Shown here: in pieces, positions 11,429 through 22,869 of the stretch | How positions within the stretch are numbered: position 1 is the first letter of the stretch | Layout: every line of letters starts with the position of its first letter | Assembly: GCA_032191485.1 (NCBI GenBank) | Contig: JAVDOI010000019.1 | Location: 2,570,612 to 2,634,611, forward strand | Length of the DNA: 64,000 nt | Direction of reading: 5' to 3' | Source of the DNA: Leptoclinus maculatus | Taxonomy: Eukaryota; Chordata; Actinopteri; Perciformes; Stichaeidae | Translations under genes and position numbers: made by a program | Notes under the pieces: generated by a model | What the model saw: only the letters and a program-made list of their open reading frames with translations | What the model was told of the DNA's origin: nothing | Database searches by the model: none

Positions 11429-12438
11429 CAGGGATGGGCAAAAATACATCAAAATGTATTTTGATACAAAATACCCCTCAAATGAATTTATTAAAATAAA
11501 ATACAAAATACTGGTGCCAGAAAATGTAACAAAATACAATACATGTATTTTGTATTTAAAATATAGGAAATACTTTTTTCTGGATTTTCCGTTTTCTCAC
11601 AATTTGGTATAGCAGAGCATTCCGGTTTGGGCTATATAATGTACACAAAGCTCTGGTGAACCCCACAAAAAGGAAGAACAGTCACAGAATGATTAATTAA
11701 TTAATTAATTGTATGAAATAATAAAACTAAGAATACTTTCATAATATGCCTTTTAAATAAAATAAATTGGATATTTAATGTTTTTTTGTTTTTTTTAACA
11801 AATGGACATCTACTGCCATAGCCTGGCTAACTGTGAACTATATTATCTGCCAGTAATTGATATGGCATTATGACATTCACATTGAGAAGATACAGCATAA
11901 CTTGTAATACGGTGCAAGATTAGATGGTCAGACGTCTCTTGATAAGGTTATCATGAACATACAAGCTCCCAATCTCCCTCTTCCTATAGCTAGCTACTCA
12001 ACTGATAAGTTAACTTGCTAAACACTGGCTATGCACTAGCCTAGCTAGACAGCATGCTAGCGTCATTAGCATGTTAGCATCGATCGCTAGCTTGATATTA
12101 TAACCATCACCATGTACAATAGGCTATGTAGCCAGACCCAGACATCAATTATACATCAAGCTAGTTGACATCTGTCACACTCAGATAAAATATTTACCTT
12201 GACAGGCAATCCGTTGAAGATCTGAAGACTGAACTCGTGAACTGTTTTTTGATTTGTGGAGAAAATATTTTGAGTATTTTAAATACAAAATTACTCGACT
12301 CTAAATTTTATTTAGTATTTTGTTACAAATTACGTTTTTATCGGCCCTATCATATACAAATTACAAAATACTCAAAAGTAATTGAAATACGTATTTCAAA
12401 TACAAGTAATAGAAATACTGCCCATCCCTGCGTACAAC
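11421..12438. mobile_element. hAT-type non-autonomous DNA transposon with 8-bp target duplication
   Basis: The element spans 11429-12430 (1002 bp) and is bounded by terminal inverted repeats CAGGGATGGGCA and TGCCCATCCCTG. It is flanked by a perfect 8-bp target duplication, CGTACAAC (11421-11428 and 12431-12438). An 8-bp duplication and a CAGGG start are hallmarks of the hAT superfamily. Subterminal regions are rich in tattt/aaata words (many tacaaaata copies), and the middle contains gctagc-rich sequence. There is no transposase frame, so it is a MITE-like derivative. It lies 1 kb downstream of the amigo2 stop. Confidence 0.9.
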
Positions 12439-12589
12439 GTACGTCTGCTCAACACCAAACAGCAGACAGAGATAGCAACAAGCTTGTGAAGAATGTCAAA
12501 CATCTATATAAACACCTATATATATTTTTTTACATGGGGAGACAAACAATTACAAATTAATGCTACTTGTCTCCTGGATGGTGTGTAGG

Positions 12590-12735
12590 CAGTTGAGCGC
12601 TAATAAACCCACTGTACACTATCTGCTCAGCACCAAATGGCAGAGCAGTTAGCAGCAAAAGAGACAGCTATTTATCTGAAGAGCTGGTGGAGCCCATAAG
12701 AGAGCAGAAAGGAGAGTGGTTATTGAACATTACAG
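12590..12735 (+). repeat. dispersed repeat family A, copy 1
   Basis: The string taaacccactgtacactat, followed by cagcaccaaatggcagagc and a gagagtg-ttattgaacatt block, recurs with divergence near 22010 and 45370. This shows an interspersed family present several times in the window. There are no ends or target duplication that I can define. Confidence 0.6.
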
Positions 12736-12739
12736 GAAA

Positions 12740-15700
12740 CTGTTTGCTAAAACGTTCAGCATTTTAACTTCATCAGGTGATTCTAAATCCTGATCCGTCA
12801 AATACTGACACTTGGCTGTCGGCCCTATGCTTCAAACTCTGACCCCTCTAGTTTCAGTTTGAAACGTGTCAGTCGGTCTCTTTTCAAAATAAAACCTCCA
12901 ACATAGGTTTACTTAGTTTTTAGGTTTACTTATGCAACAAAAGTAATTCGTTAGGTTCAGGAAAATAATGTGTTTTGGGTTTAAATAAATGAGCCTACGT
13001 TTGTTAAGTAAAATAAGTTGTTTTGTTAACGTAACTGGCGTCAATAGTGTATAAAAGTTACGAAGCAATATTACGCTAAAATAGGTCAATGTTGACTTGG
13101 TTTCACATTGGACCCGAGCAGCAATCTCCTGAGTTAAAGTCCCATGTTTGTTTGACCCATCAAACCTACGCTCCATCTGATAATAATGACACAGATGGGA
13201 TTACATTAGATTTAGTTGAATACAGACACTATAGGTGCCTTGGTGCGTTGGTTTCAGACCCCGAGGGCCACTGACCTAGCGTGGGTATATGACGTGTCTG
13301 GCGTGAGACAGGTTTGGCTAAGCACATATTCCACAGAGCTCACTGTGAACAGTTTTCTTTGACCAGTGTGTGTTGTGGATTATCTGGGTAACAGGAGGGT
13401 ACCCTTGCTGTTGAATTTTTTACATGCCATTTTTCGGTGCTGTCAGGCCAGATAGAAAATCCATTTCCCGTATTTGAATCGGGTTAGAGGCAAATAAAAA
13501 TTATCCTGATAATGAGCCTGAAATGATATCGTGAAAATGACTATGATTCCATAATTCAAAGGTGTGAGGTATTCCCGTGGCAGCAGCTACTGTTTAACTG
13601 CCGTAATTTCAGCACTATATCAAAAAAGTAGCACCTTTTGGTTTATATTCAGTCCACAGTTCTCCAAAGGTTTGGCCGAGTTGTGGTCGAGACCAGCCAA
13701 CCTGGAGCTGGTTTCGATTGACACTTGAGCAGGCTGGACACTTGTCAACTTGATCTTTGTTCATCCTTTCAGACATGGACTTCCTTTCTCACCCTCCACC
13801 TTGTTACACCACGGCTTTACAAAACAGCAGATTCACAGAGGAATGGATCCTTATTGGTTCAGACAGGAGGGGAGTTTGAGCTCTGCGATGAGGCCCGAGT
13901 CAGCCCAGATTAGTGTCACAGAAATCTGATGGAGGGTTGCCAGCTCGCCCCAAGCCCTCCATGACCCACATTCCTCTGTCCACCCTCTGATGTGTGTAGA
14001 ATCATTTCCAAGGTGTTGAGAGTCTCTGTAAAGTCTCCATGGCCTTGTCCACGCTAGCACTGTCTGAATAGTAACTTCTTCTATGTTTTCTGTTCTATTA
14101 AAAGCAGGTTGAATTTTAAGTAGAGCAGTTAAGGTAAAGCTTTGTCACGATGGCGATGATATTTGCAGGTATGAAATAAAATGTTTAAATTTGGAGGATG
14201 AGTGTGTTCTTTTCTCCCTACAAGTGAATGTAACGGCAAAACTCATATCTGACATGTGTAGTATCGAGTTTCATTATGTTTGGCTCCTCTCTGGGGATCT
14301 GGTCCAATCTTTTTATTTTGTAATCATTTGAAAAATGAAAAGTAGCGTTACATCAGAAGGATTTAAGGCTGACAAATAACCTCTTAGTGAGTCAACAAAT
14401 CGCATTTTCTAAAATCCTCTTACAAGCCTTTTCGGTCGCTAGTAAAGGAAAGAAAAAGAAGCAAAAAACATTTTAAAATGTTCTTTTTCTTGTGCACTTG
14501 TTGGTCAGAACTCGTCAGAGTGGAAGGATATTTGATGTGAATGTACACTAATTTCAGAGTGTTGTAATGGCAGTGAGGACATGAGGCGTCATGCTTTCAG
14601 AGGCCGTGGCCAATGGCAGGTGTTGAACAGAAACTTCAGGTGGTGACGGACCCCACTGGGACTACTTTAAGCGTCCCTTGCCTGCCTCCTGACAAGGTTC
14701 TTTTCACAGCCGGTGACATTTGGAGTGTTGCAGGTGTTGTCAGTCCAGGCGACAGAACTAGCTACAGATTGCCCCATTCCAGTCAGCAACTTGGTCACTT
14801 CCCTGAATAATATTATTTTAACTGCAACAATTCATAGCATTTGTAGCAGAAATGGCACACCATTGGAACAATCCATCGATATTACGTAAATAAACCTGAG
14901 GATGTCATTAATTATTTTATGGCGAGCTAAAATACAAAACGTTTATGATTGAAAACTTGCATTACGAACTGGCCACACTGGAAGGCGGAGTGAAAAGCTG
15001 ACAGTCAAAGAAGGGGGGGGGGGAGAATAACGGAGCACTTTTTCCAAACAGCCTCTACTGTAAGACATTTATAAAGCTTGCACTCGGTTGTTCACATGAA
15101 AAGTGACAGTAATAGTGTGAAGGATGGAAAAAAAGAGAGCTGGAGAGAGAAGTTCAAACCCTGCTTACTTTCTCACCTCTACTTACCATCACTGCATGAC
15201 GTGGGTGTTAATGTCGGATTGTCAGTTTCAAAAAGTTACAGAAATAGTTGGAAGTAGCCTTCCCAGTTCAGTCGTCAGAAAGTTGTGGGGGCAGGAGGTT
15301 CAAAGCTATTTGATCATCCAACAAGCACTTCTCAGGGAGTATATTGGAACAAAAGATGCTATCGAGATGGATTATGGGAATTGAGGATGCAGTGTTTGAG
15401 CTTGACCCATACTACTCTTAATTACTGCTGTTTTTAATTAAACTGTTCTTTTTAAAAATCTGTCTTTTCCCAACTTAATGAAAATACACTATGAAACTGC
15501 TGGAGTACCCCTTTAATATTTTATTGGTTACTTTGAAAGTATGTTTAGGCCCTTACTACATCAGAGACCCTCTTGCCCCCGCATGAATCGTTGTAAACGA
15601 TAACATCTTTGGATAAAGGTCCAGAAGACGTGGCTAAAGGTTTCATATCAAATCAAAAATGAAAAGACACAATTGAGTTGTATAATGGAAATTGTAGGAT

Positions 15701-17860
15701 CCAGTGTTTTTGAAGCTTGATCCACAAAGAGTCAGGGTATGCGACTGACTTTGACCAAAGAAGAAAATAATTTTTTCTATCACTCCTAAGAGTCCCCCAA
15801 CTTTATGGTAGTGCAATATAACATTTCTTGAAGTATCTATATATACAGTATATGCATGCATTATATACTGAATATATATATATATAATGCATGTATATAA
15901 GTTAATTACATTTAAGGTGCTACTAAAGAAATACATATATATATATGTACTAAATGTATATGTTAATACGTATCCTATTCTGATATACTTTTGCAGCAGA
16001 AAGCCAAAGGCTTCTGTCTTTTGTCTCGTGACAATGGCAACACCTTTGCATTCTGAGCATATGTCAAAAACAGAAAAGATTAACATAGTTCAAATAATGT
16101 TAGTGTTGTTGAGAAATATTTTCATGTATCTACATTCAGCATTGTGAATGTGTAGGAAACAATGTTTTGTGTGTTTATTTACACAAATTTGATGAAAACA
16201 AATCTGTCTGTTTGGTTTTTTTATTTTTATTCATGAATATGAATGAAATTGACCAATTATTGGGGTTTATAGACTTACTTAACATTTTAGATGAAGTTGT
16301 ACACATTTTAGGGATATGAAGCATTTGAAGATACCTCAAGAAATTACATCACAATGAACAAAAATACCAATGAAGGCACTGGCGGACCATTCCGATTCCA
16401 GAGTTCAAAGGGTTTTAACGAGGAACTCCACTCCAAATGTTTTTTCCCACATATATCATATTATCATTGTAGTTTTAGAAGCAGCACTGTAGTAGTACTG
16501 GTAGTAGTGGTTGTAGCACAAGTTGTGTACACGGGTGTAATAATAGCAGTTAATAAAAATGCATACAACTCTTTAGTTTATATAACAATATTAGTTATAA
16601 TAGTTATAAAATTCTCCTGAAACCTGCAAAAAAAAATGTATACACAAATGAAGTGCTACACCACAGAGGCGTTTAATCTCTTCTGTGCCCAATAGGAATG
16701 GAGTCATTTCCTCACTATCCATAATTCAAATGCTGGAGGAGAGTAATGGATGTGTGGGTTGTAGCTGAAATAGGAACATTAATATGAACACGTTGCAGAC
16801 AATGGGGCCATTTAGAAAATTGTTCAATTAACATGATTTTATCAAAGCTGGCCTCTCAGCTGTATAGTCCATCCGCCGTGTTCTAACAGTTGGATCCAAA
16901 GCTATGTTATGTGAAAAGACATAGAGGAGTATTAAGTGATCGTTCCAAAATACAGGTGATCGTGCCCCCCTGCAGACCTACTGTTTCTGAAGCAAAAGTT
17001 ACTTACATTCTCCTTTGAGATTATTGCATTAGCTCTCCATTTGGAGCCAAAAGTCAAATTGCAGCACACACTGTCAAAATGATGTAAGATCTTGTCAAAT
17101 ATTCTCACAACATGCATCAAGAATGAATGCCGTTGGATGGAGACTTCGTCCTCTCACAACACATGACAGTGCTGGAAGTGTAGACATTTGAAGCATGTGC
17201 AGCCCCAGTGGGATTATAGTGCTGGTGCCACACCTTGTTCACTTTATACATGCTCTTAAAGCTGCTGACATGCATAGAACAACCATTAAACATGCATTTG
17301 TACTTGCATTTATTTCATTTTTGATAACCACTGAAAAACCATTTGCAGTAAAGAAATATTATTGACTCTATAAAAAATGTAATAGATAAATAATTAAAAC
17401 CAGCTGATTTATGAGAGGTAGAATGTATGGCGTACTTGCAGCTTCTTATGGGCGTCATGCTCTACAGAGCATGTGCCCTATATTACAGAGGAAGCGGGGA
17501 TAACACGAACAGAAATCCCATTACCTGCAAGATGAAATATATCTAGCGCACCTCATATGATTTTTGTAATAACTGTGAGAAGCTTCTGCTCGACGGTGTA
17601 CGGGCTAAAGTGGAAACGTATTTGAGGATTAGAGTGGGAGAGTTTATTACTTCCAGCAGGGTTTTGTTGTGCATTCAAGATGGACTTTCTTTTTTATACC
17701 GCACTTCTTCTCATAAATTAAGACATCCAGCAATTTCAGTATTTGTCATATTCCACCATATTCCTTAAAAATATTGGTTTTGCATGTTGCATTGAACATT
17801 TTTATCAACTTCCTTTAGTTCAGAAAATAAAGATGTGGTTTCAATAGCCCCACCAAAAGG
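12740..17860. other. intergenic, no gene seen
   Basis: Non-coding DNA with 11 G at 15013-15023, an AT-rich palindromic microsatellite at about 15835-15960, and a GTA-rich patch near 16480-16515. Blocks near 15365-15400 and 15680-15725 resemble each other (attatgggaattgaggat versus tataatggaaattgtaggat) and look like fragments of one old repeat. The longest open frame (reverse strand, 15643-16086) runs through the AT microsatellite and is spurious. Confidence 0.5.
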
Positions 17861-17864
17861 AAGC

Positions 17865-17967
17865 GTGTAGGTGGCACCTACTACGATTATCTAAGCATTC
17901 ACCGCCATGCACAGCCTTCGGGAGCAATTTGGGGTGTCTTACCCAAGGATACAGCTACATGGACTAG
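17865..17967 (-). repeat. tRNA-derived SINE, 3' half (split by a transposon)
   Basis: The segment with gccttcgggagcaatttgggg and gtcttacccaaggata is the body of a SINE common in percomorphs, lying in reverse orientation. Its continuation is found after the element at 19278. The related copy at 25506-25765 shares the same order of blocks (gcctgcgggagcaagttggggtta). Confidence 0.65.
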
Positions 17968-19281
17968 CCCTTACATACTGTTTATATTTGATACCTTCAC
18001 AGTATGGTTCGGGTCAATTTTGAACCGGACCAAGAATTCCCTCATAGTAAGTGTTTTAAAATACAGATCTATTTAGAATGTCTAAATAGCCTATGTCTCA
18101 TTATTAAATTCAGAGAGCAGGGAGAGTGTATTTTTTAAGTTTTACAACATTCGTTTTTGGAGAAAAAACTCTACTATTACACATTATCATGTCCTGTTTT
18201 ACATAAGACATAAAAACATAAAAGCCATAATGACTTAGATATATTTTATTGAATTTGAAAATGGCATGAACATTCTGGAACTGTTGGAATTCATAATACA
18301 ACCATGTTTAATCATTGCAAGCATTAAATGCTGTCCCCACTGCTATATCATAAGAAAACATAATTATCAATATTAATTCAACATTTACCACTAAGAACAC
18401 AAAACATTACATAATAAAATGCTTATTATAAACTAGTCAATAATCAGTCAGTAATCAGAGTTTTCTTCCACGTTGTCTTCCTGCTCTGACACATCCTCCA
18501 AATCACTCTCAACCTCCTCATCTAGGAAGAACAGATCAAGGGCCTGTTGCACACTAAATCTTGCTGCCATGATGCCAGTCACTGAAATGGCAGCTCAGGT
18601 ACCTTTTTATAAGGTTATGAACCCCCTCACCTCCACCCTCCCAACCCAAATTGATTCAAATTTGTTACTTTGTAGATTATTTGATAATATTGCAGGTGCA
18701 GGTGCTTGTGCTTGCAGGTGCAGATCTTGTGTCTGTGACAAGGCACCCTCTGACCTGTGGATGACCTCTGTTCCCTTTGTGCACCATGATCACTCCTATG
18801 CTGTTTTACTATTTCACTGTTTCGAGGCTCCCCCATGCCCCTTCAAAGACCAGCAGGTGTCTGTCTCTGCGGGAACCTGGGCAAATGTTGTGGGAACACA
18901 GACAGTTCTCGTGACAGTTTCGAGGTCCCCCTTGAACTCTGTCAACACTGTCCCATAAAGAAATACACACAAATATGGCCTGTATAGTTTCAAGATTCCC
19001 TAAAACCACCATTTTCCTCGATTTGACCCACACTGGTAGATCTAAAATCCATCTCAATAGATACGGGTCAAATTTGACCCGAAACAGCCTCAGTGTACAA
19101 AAATGTGTAGCACCTGTTCAAAAGTATACAATTTTAAAATATTTAAATTTTTTGTGTATTTTGGGTCACTTTAGCAAAAGTCATCAAATTTCAGGCTAAA
19201 AGAATGACGTTTAGGGTATTTTTACTGCTGTCAAATGTCAAAACGGGTCAAAATTTGACCCTAACAGTATGTAAGGGCTAG
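17964..19281. mobile_element. piggyBac-like non-autonomous transposon with CTAG target duplication
   Basis: The element spans 17968-19277 (1310 bp). Its ends are inverted: CCCTTACATACTGTT on the left, and AACAGTATGTAAGGG on the right. Just inside lie palindromic GGTCAAATTTGACC-type motifs (left near 18013, right near 19067 and 19242). It is flanked on both sides by CTAG (17964-17967, 19278-19281). CCCTT ends are typical of piggyBac, whose usual target is TTAA, so CTAG is unusual. The flanks are two halves of one SINE, which makes the duplication convincing. A transposase-like N-terminal peptide remains inside (18448-18570, reverse strand). Confidence 0.75.
18448..18570 (-). pseudogene. remnant N-terminus of piggyBac-type transposase
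   Basis: A 40-codon frame starts MAARFSVQQALDLFF, continues with a strongly acidic run (DEEVESDLEDV) and ends at TGA. Many piggyBac transposases begin this way: a short basic start, a helical '...ALDLLF' segment, then an acidic stretch. The DDD catalytic core is absent from the element, so only this stub survives. The overlapping forward open frame (18473-18958) is the antisense shadow and is not a gene. Confidence 0.55.
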
Positions 19282-19355
19282 AGGAGCCGGGGATCGAACC
19301 ACAGGCGCTTCTGATTGAGGGACGACCCGCTCTACCTTCTTAGCCACAGCCGCCC
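19278..19355 (-). repeat. tRNA-derived SINE, 5' tRNA-like half
   Basis: Read on the reverse strand this contains an A-box-like TGGCTAAGAAGGTAGAGCGG and a B box GGTTCGATCC, the internal RNA polymerase III promoter of a tRNA-derived SINE. The other half is at 17865-17967; the piggyBac-like element separates them. It is not a functional tRNA gene, as no full cloverleaf can be folded and there is no CCA-type end. Confidence 0.65.
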
Positions 19356-19359
19356 CAAC

Positions 19360-20970
19360 AACAGAGAGCAGGCTGTCCTTCATGTTAAGCTAGTAGCTGC
19401 TATCGATGTATAATTTGACGGAGAGGGGCGTAAAGCACATTCAGCGCTATTGGCTACCATAGCATACTGTTTTTACAAGAAACCCATACATTTGCGGCAT
19501 CAAATAGAACTCTGATAACATGGGAAAGTTAACAAAACTAATTTCATTTTTGACCCACGTATGGAGTGTTGGCTCCAATGCACTCTTAAAACACAGAGCA
19601 GCCTTGTCCATAACATTGTAATGTGCATGCATCATGAGTTTTATAGATGAATATATGCAGCCGACAAATTCTGAAATGCTGACACCGAAACTGTAAGTGA
19701 CGTTTTAAGAAGTGCAAAGGTCCTAATCAAAGTGCATGAAAACATCATTTTGCCAGCATCTACTGATGGAGTGCTCGAGACCATAGCAGTAAGAGTTTAG
19801 GAGAGAGAATGGGAGTTCCACCAACTAATAGTTTAAGGGGCATGTGAGCGAGAGTGGAGGAGGCAGACAGAGGAGGGAATGTGATTCAGTGCTGAGTGAT
19901 GTGAGCATTTCGGTGAAGGGATGAGTGTTCAGCCCGCATTTAGATAGGGAGGAATGGTAATGTTATGACTGTAGATTAGAGCCAGACTAACCTGATGTTG
20001 TAGAATTATCTCTCCAAAGCCACAAAAGAAAGGAGTTGGGACGAGGTGGCAATGATCATGAGCTCATATCGCACTTCATTAAAATGTGCAGTTTTGAAGC
20101 CATTTGTTGCAGACAGTGTTAGAGAATTGACTGGGATTCACAGGATACACAGCACATTACCTGTGAAATTGCCAATGAAATATCTCTGACTTTAAGGAAC
20201 AAACGTTCAAGCAGTGGACAGAAAACGGCACCAGCACCGCCACGTTCTGAAGACTCGATGCAAAAAATGACACCATTCAAAAGCATTTTCGTCTCCTTCG
20301 AGCGACAAAAGGACTGATCGATTTTTAAAGCTGACACTTCATTGATTATTCGGGGATCTCATGTGGTTCTTAAGCCTGGCTCCGGGGTGTGTGTGTTTTC
20401 CAATAATCAAGGAAATGTGACAATACCAGGAAATTTCCTTCAAGCGGCAAAAAGAGAGGGTCATATACTGGGGGATAATTTGCAATTAAATGCTAATGAT
20501 GGTGAAATTTCAGGTAAAGGAAGCTTGCAAGGACGCAATTAAAATTGCTTCATTTCACCTTCGGGTTCCAGAGCAGTTACCTCCCCTCCCCTATACTTTA
20601 CCTTAGGAAGGTATACAGTATAGGACTATTGCAAGAGATTGCATGCAATGTTTGTCAAGTGACACATTATGTACAATCAAGGCCGAGCAGAGACATGAAA
20701 AGTCTGGTTGTTAAGGATTTCAGCAGTGAAAGGAAAATGCCAAATGTGTATTCATGTATTCCTACGACCAACCTGTGGCTGCTCCACTTTATTATGTCAT
20801 TATTACTGTCATTATCCAATTTCTTGGTATATATTTAATTGGTGACGCTTAACCTTTTTAACAAAGCTTTCAATTCCATTCAAACCGAGCAGACATTTGA
20901 CAACTAACATGGCTTGTCCTTGAGTACAAGACATTGGGATAGAAAGTGTCATATTCTTCATTATTCTTTT
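19360..20970. other. intergenic, no gene seen
   Basis: Low-complexity-poor non-coding DNA. Open frames here are short, lack splice support and show no family signature. I see nothing functional. Confidence 0.5.
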
Positions 20971-20975
20971 GTGGC

Positions 20976-21089
20976 CGCTCATGAATAATTCGTTCTTCAG
21001 CTCAGGGGGTGTTCGCTCATGAACAACTTGTTCTTCTTCTCAGGGGGTGTCTGCTCATGAACGACTCTTTCCTCGGCGCAGGGGGTGCA
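20976..21089 (+). repeat. three decayed copies of a 38-bp tandem repeat
   Basis: Three consecutive 38-base units begin cgctcatgaataa, cgctcatgaacaa and tgctcatgaacga, and each ends in cagggggtg plus two bases. Unit boundaries at 20976, 21014 and 21052 are exact. The units have diverged internally, so this is an old minisatellite, possibly part of a larger mobile element ending near 21290. Confidence 0.75.
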
Positions 21090-22002
21090 CGCTGACCAAG
21101 AGTCTGAACGATAGAGTCTGGAGCAACGGCTCTCGAAAGTTAACCTGGCTCTTTTGCACAACTGCACATGCACCGGAGCAGGATTTTAGATTTACTCACG
21201 CTTGCGATTACAAACTCATTCAAACTGAATTTGGCTTTTGATAGTTTTGTGTGTGTGGACTTTTTTTTGTAAACCTGAGGAAATGGAAGGTCATCCGGGA
21301 TTAGATTAGATTACTTTGGGTGCTTTGGTTCCAATTGTGAAGTTAGTGTTTGTTTAGAATTTAAGTTAAGAATCGGTGCATGTAATTGGTGAGAAAAGCT
21401 GCACTAATTTGTATGAGCTGTGCATCCCCTTTGTATTCTGAAGGGGTTAATCTCAAAAGGAAACCAACCAGTTTGTTGACTTCACATAGTGCGGTGGAGA
21501 ATGTGGGTGAAGACATTGTCTTGGGTTAGCGCTACAGTGCATGCTTTCTATTGGTTTGAGCTTGATTTCCTTTGTGTTGTGCATCTTGGTGCGACTTGGT
21601 TGGCTAGTGAGACTTTGTTTAGAGGAAGCGTTGTTGTGCCACGGTGGTTTAGCGCTCATGTTTGTTCCAGTTTTGTGTTCATCAGGTAGCTGGCATTTTG
21701 TAAAGAAAGAATTTCTTGACCATTGCTTTGTCTGGCTGAAGGCCTGTGTTAGACACTTGTGATGAGCTTTGGTGATCTTTTTAAAATTTTAATGTGTTTG
21801 CAGGCGCTGAACCTCACTTCCTGCTGACCACTTCTCACTGTTCTAATCTCGGACCAGCAGGGGTGTTTTAGAAAATGTAAATTCCTTGGAAGTTGAAAAG
21901 CCAATTTTTCCGCTTGTTGTTTTGGCTTTCCCAACTTTGTTTTTGTTTTTGTCTCACCACCCTCATTATAATAATTTTCAGGCACAGCTGTTTTCAGTGA
22001 AA

Positions 22003-22235
22003 AAGCTCCGATAAACCCACTGTACACTACCTGCCCAGCACAGCAGACAATACACAGTAGCAACTAGCTGGCAAACATTGTGGAGCATTTAGCAGCTAAA
22101 GAGGCAGATAGTTCCCTAATGGGTTGATAGAGATCAAAAACAGAGCTAAAAGACGAGTGAATATTGGACTTACGTTCACCAGCTGGCCAGAAACACGACT
22201 CCATGTGAATGCTAACGTTGCTCACTTTTGTGTTG
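22003..22235 (+). repeat. dispersed repeat family A, copy 2
   Basis: It shares taaacccactgtacactac, cagcacagcagacaata, a gctaaagaggcagatag block and gagtgaatattgga-cttac with the copies near 12590 and 45305. The block order is the same in all three. It is diverged and non-coding. Confidence 0.65.
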
Positions 22236-22869
22236 TTGATTTCAGAAGCTAATGCGCAATGCATGCTGGTAAAGGTAGGCACTGTGGCACAGACTTAATG
22301 ACCAGGAGAAGACACATTTCTGTATCAATTTAAGTGACATCAAAGTGACTCTTGTTTTAATAATACAAACTGTATGCAGTTAATTATTTATCTGACTTTG
22401 TCGTCAATGCTACATTAAGTATTCACTGCTGTGGATACTGGACTTACTGTATTCTTATGTATGTAAGAAAGCCATATGGCCCCTCAGCAGAAAATCACAG
22501 CATCCAACCCCTCTTCCTTCACTGTGATGAGACAGTAGGAGATGCGAAGCCTTAGTACTGTGTGGACAAATGGAAGAAATGTGCCGGCCACAGATTCGGC
22601 AGCTGAAGCTATCCCTGATTCCATGGGAAAGAAGGTGAAAGGAGTGTGTTATCTTCAAAATAATTTCCTCTGTCTCGGTGGTGACAGCTTTGCCCTTAAA
22701 AATTGCCTGATCAAATATTTCAGCACGAAGGAAGGGTCACAGCCTGTGCAGGATATGAGCTGCTACCCGTATCTTCAACATGTTATTAGACCGTATTATT
22801 GGTCCACTGTTGCGAGCGGGGAATGTGTGTGTGTCCTTGTATTATCAAAATGATGACAGTCAAATGACC

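Noticed and set aside
15643..16086. Reverse open frame of 147 codons
   Set aside because: It crosses an AT-rich palindromic microsatellite and shows no family features.
18473..18958. Forward open frame of 161 codons
   Set aside because: It lies inside the piggyBac-like element and is antisense to the transposase-like peptide. Composition is not protein-like and there is no homology signal.
19278..19355. Possible tRNA gene (A and B boxes present)
   Set aside because: The boxes belong to a SINE head. The arms do not fold into a proper cloverleaf and the sequence continues as the SINE body seen in another copy.
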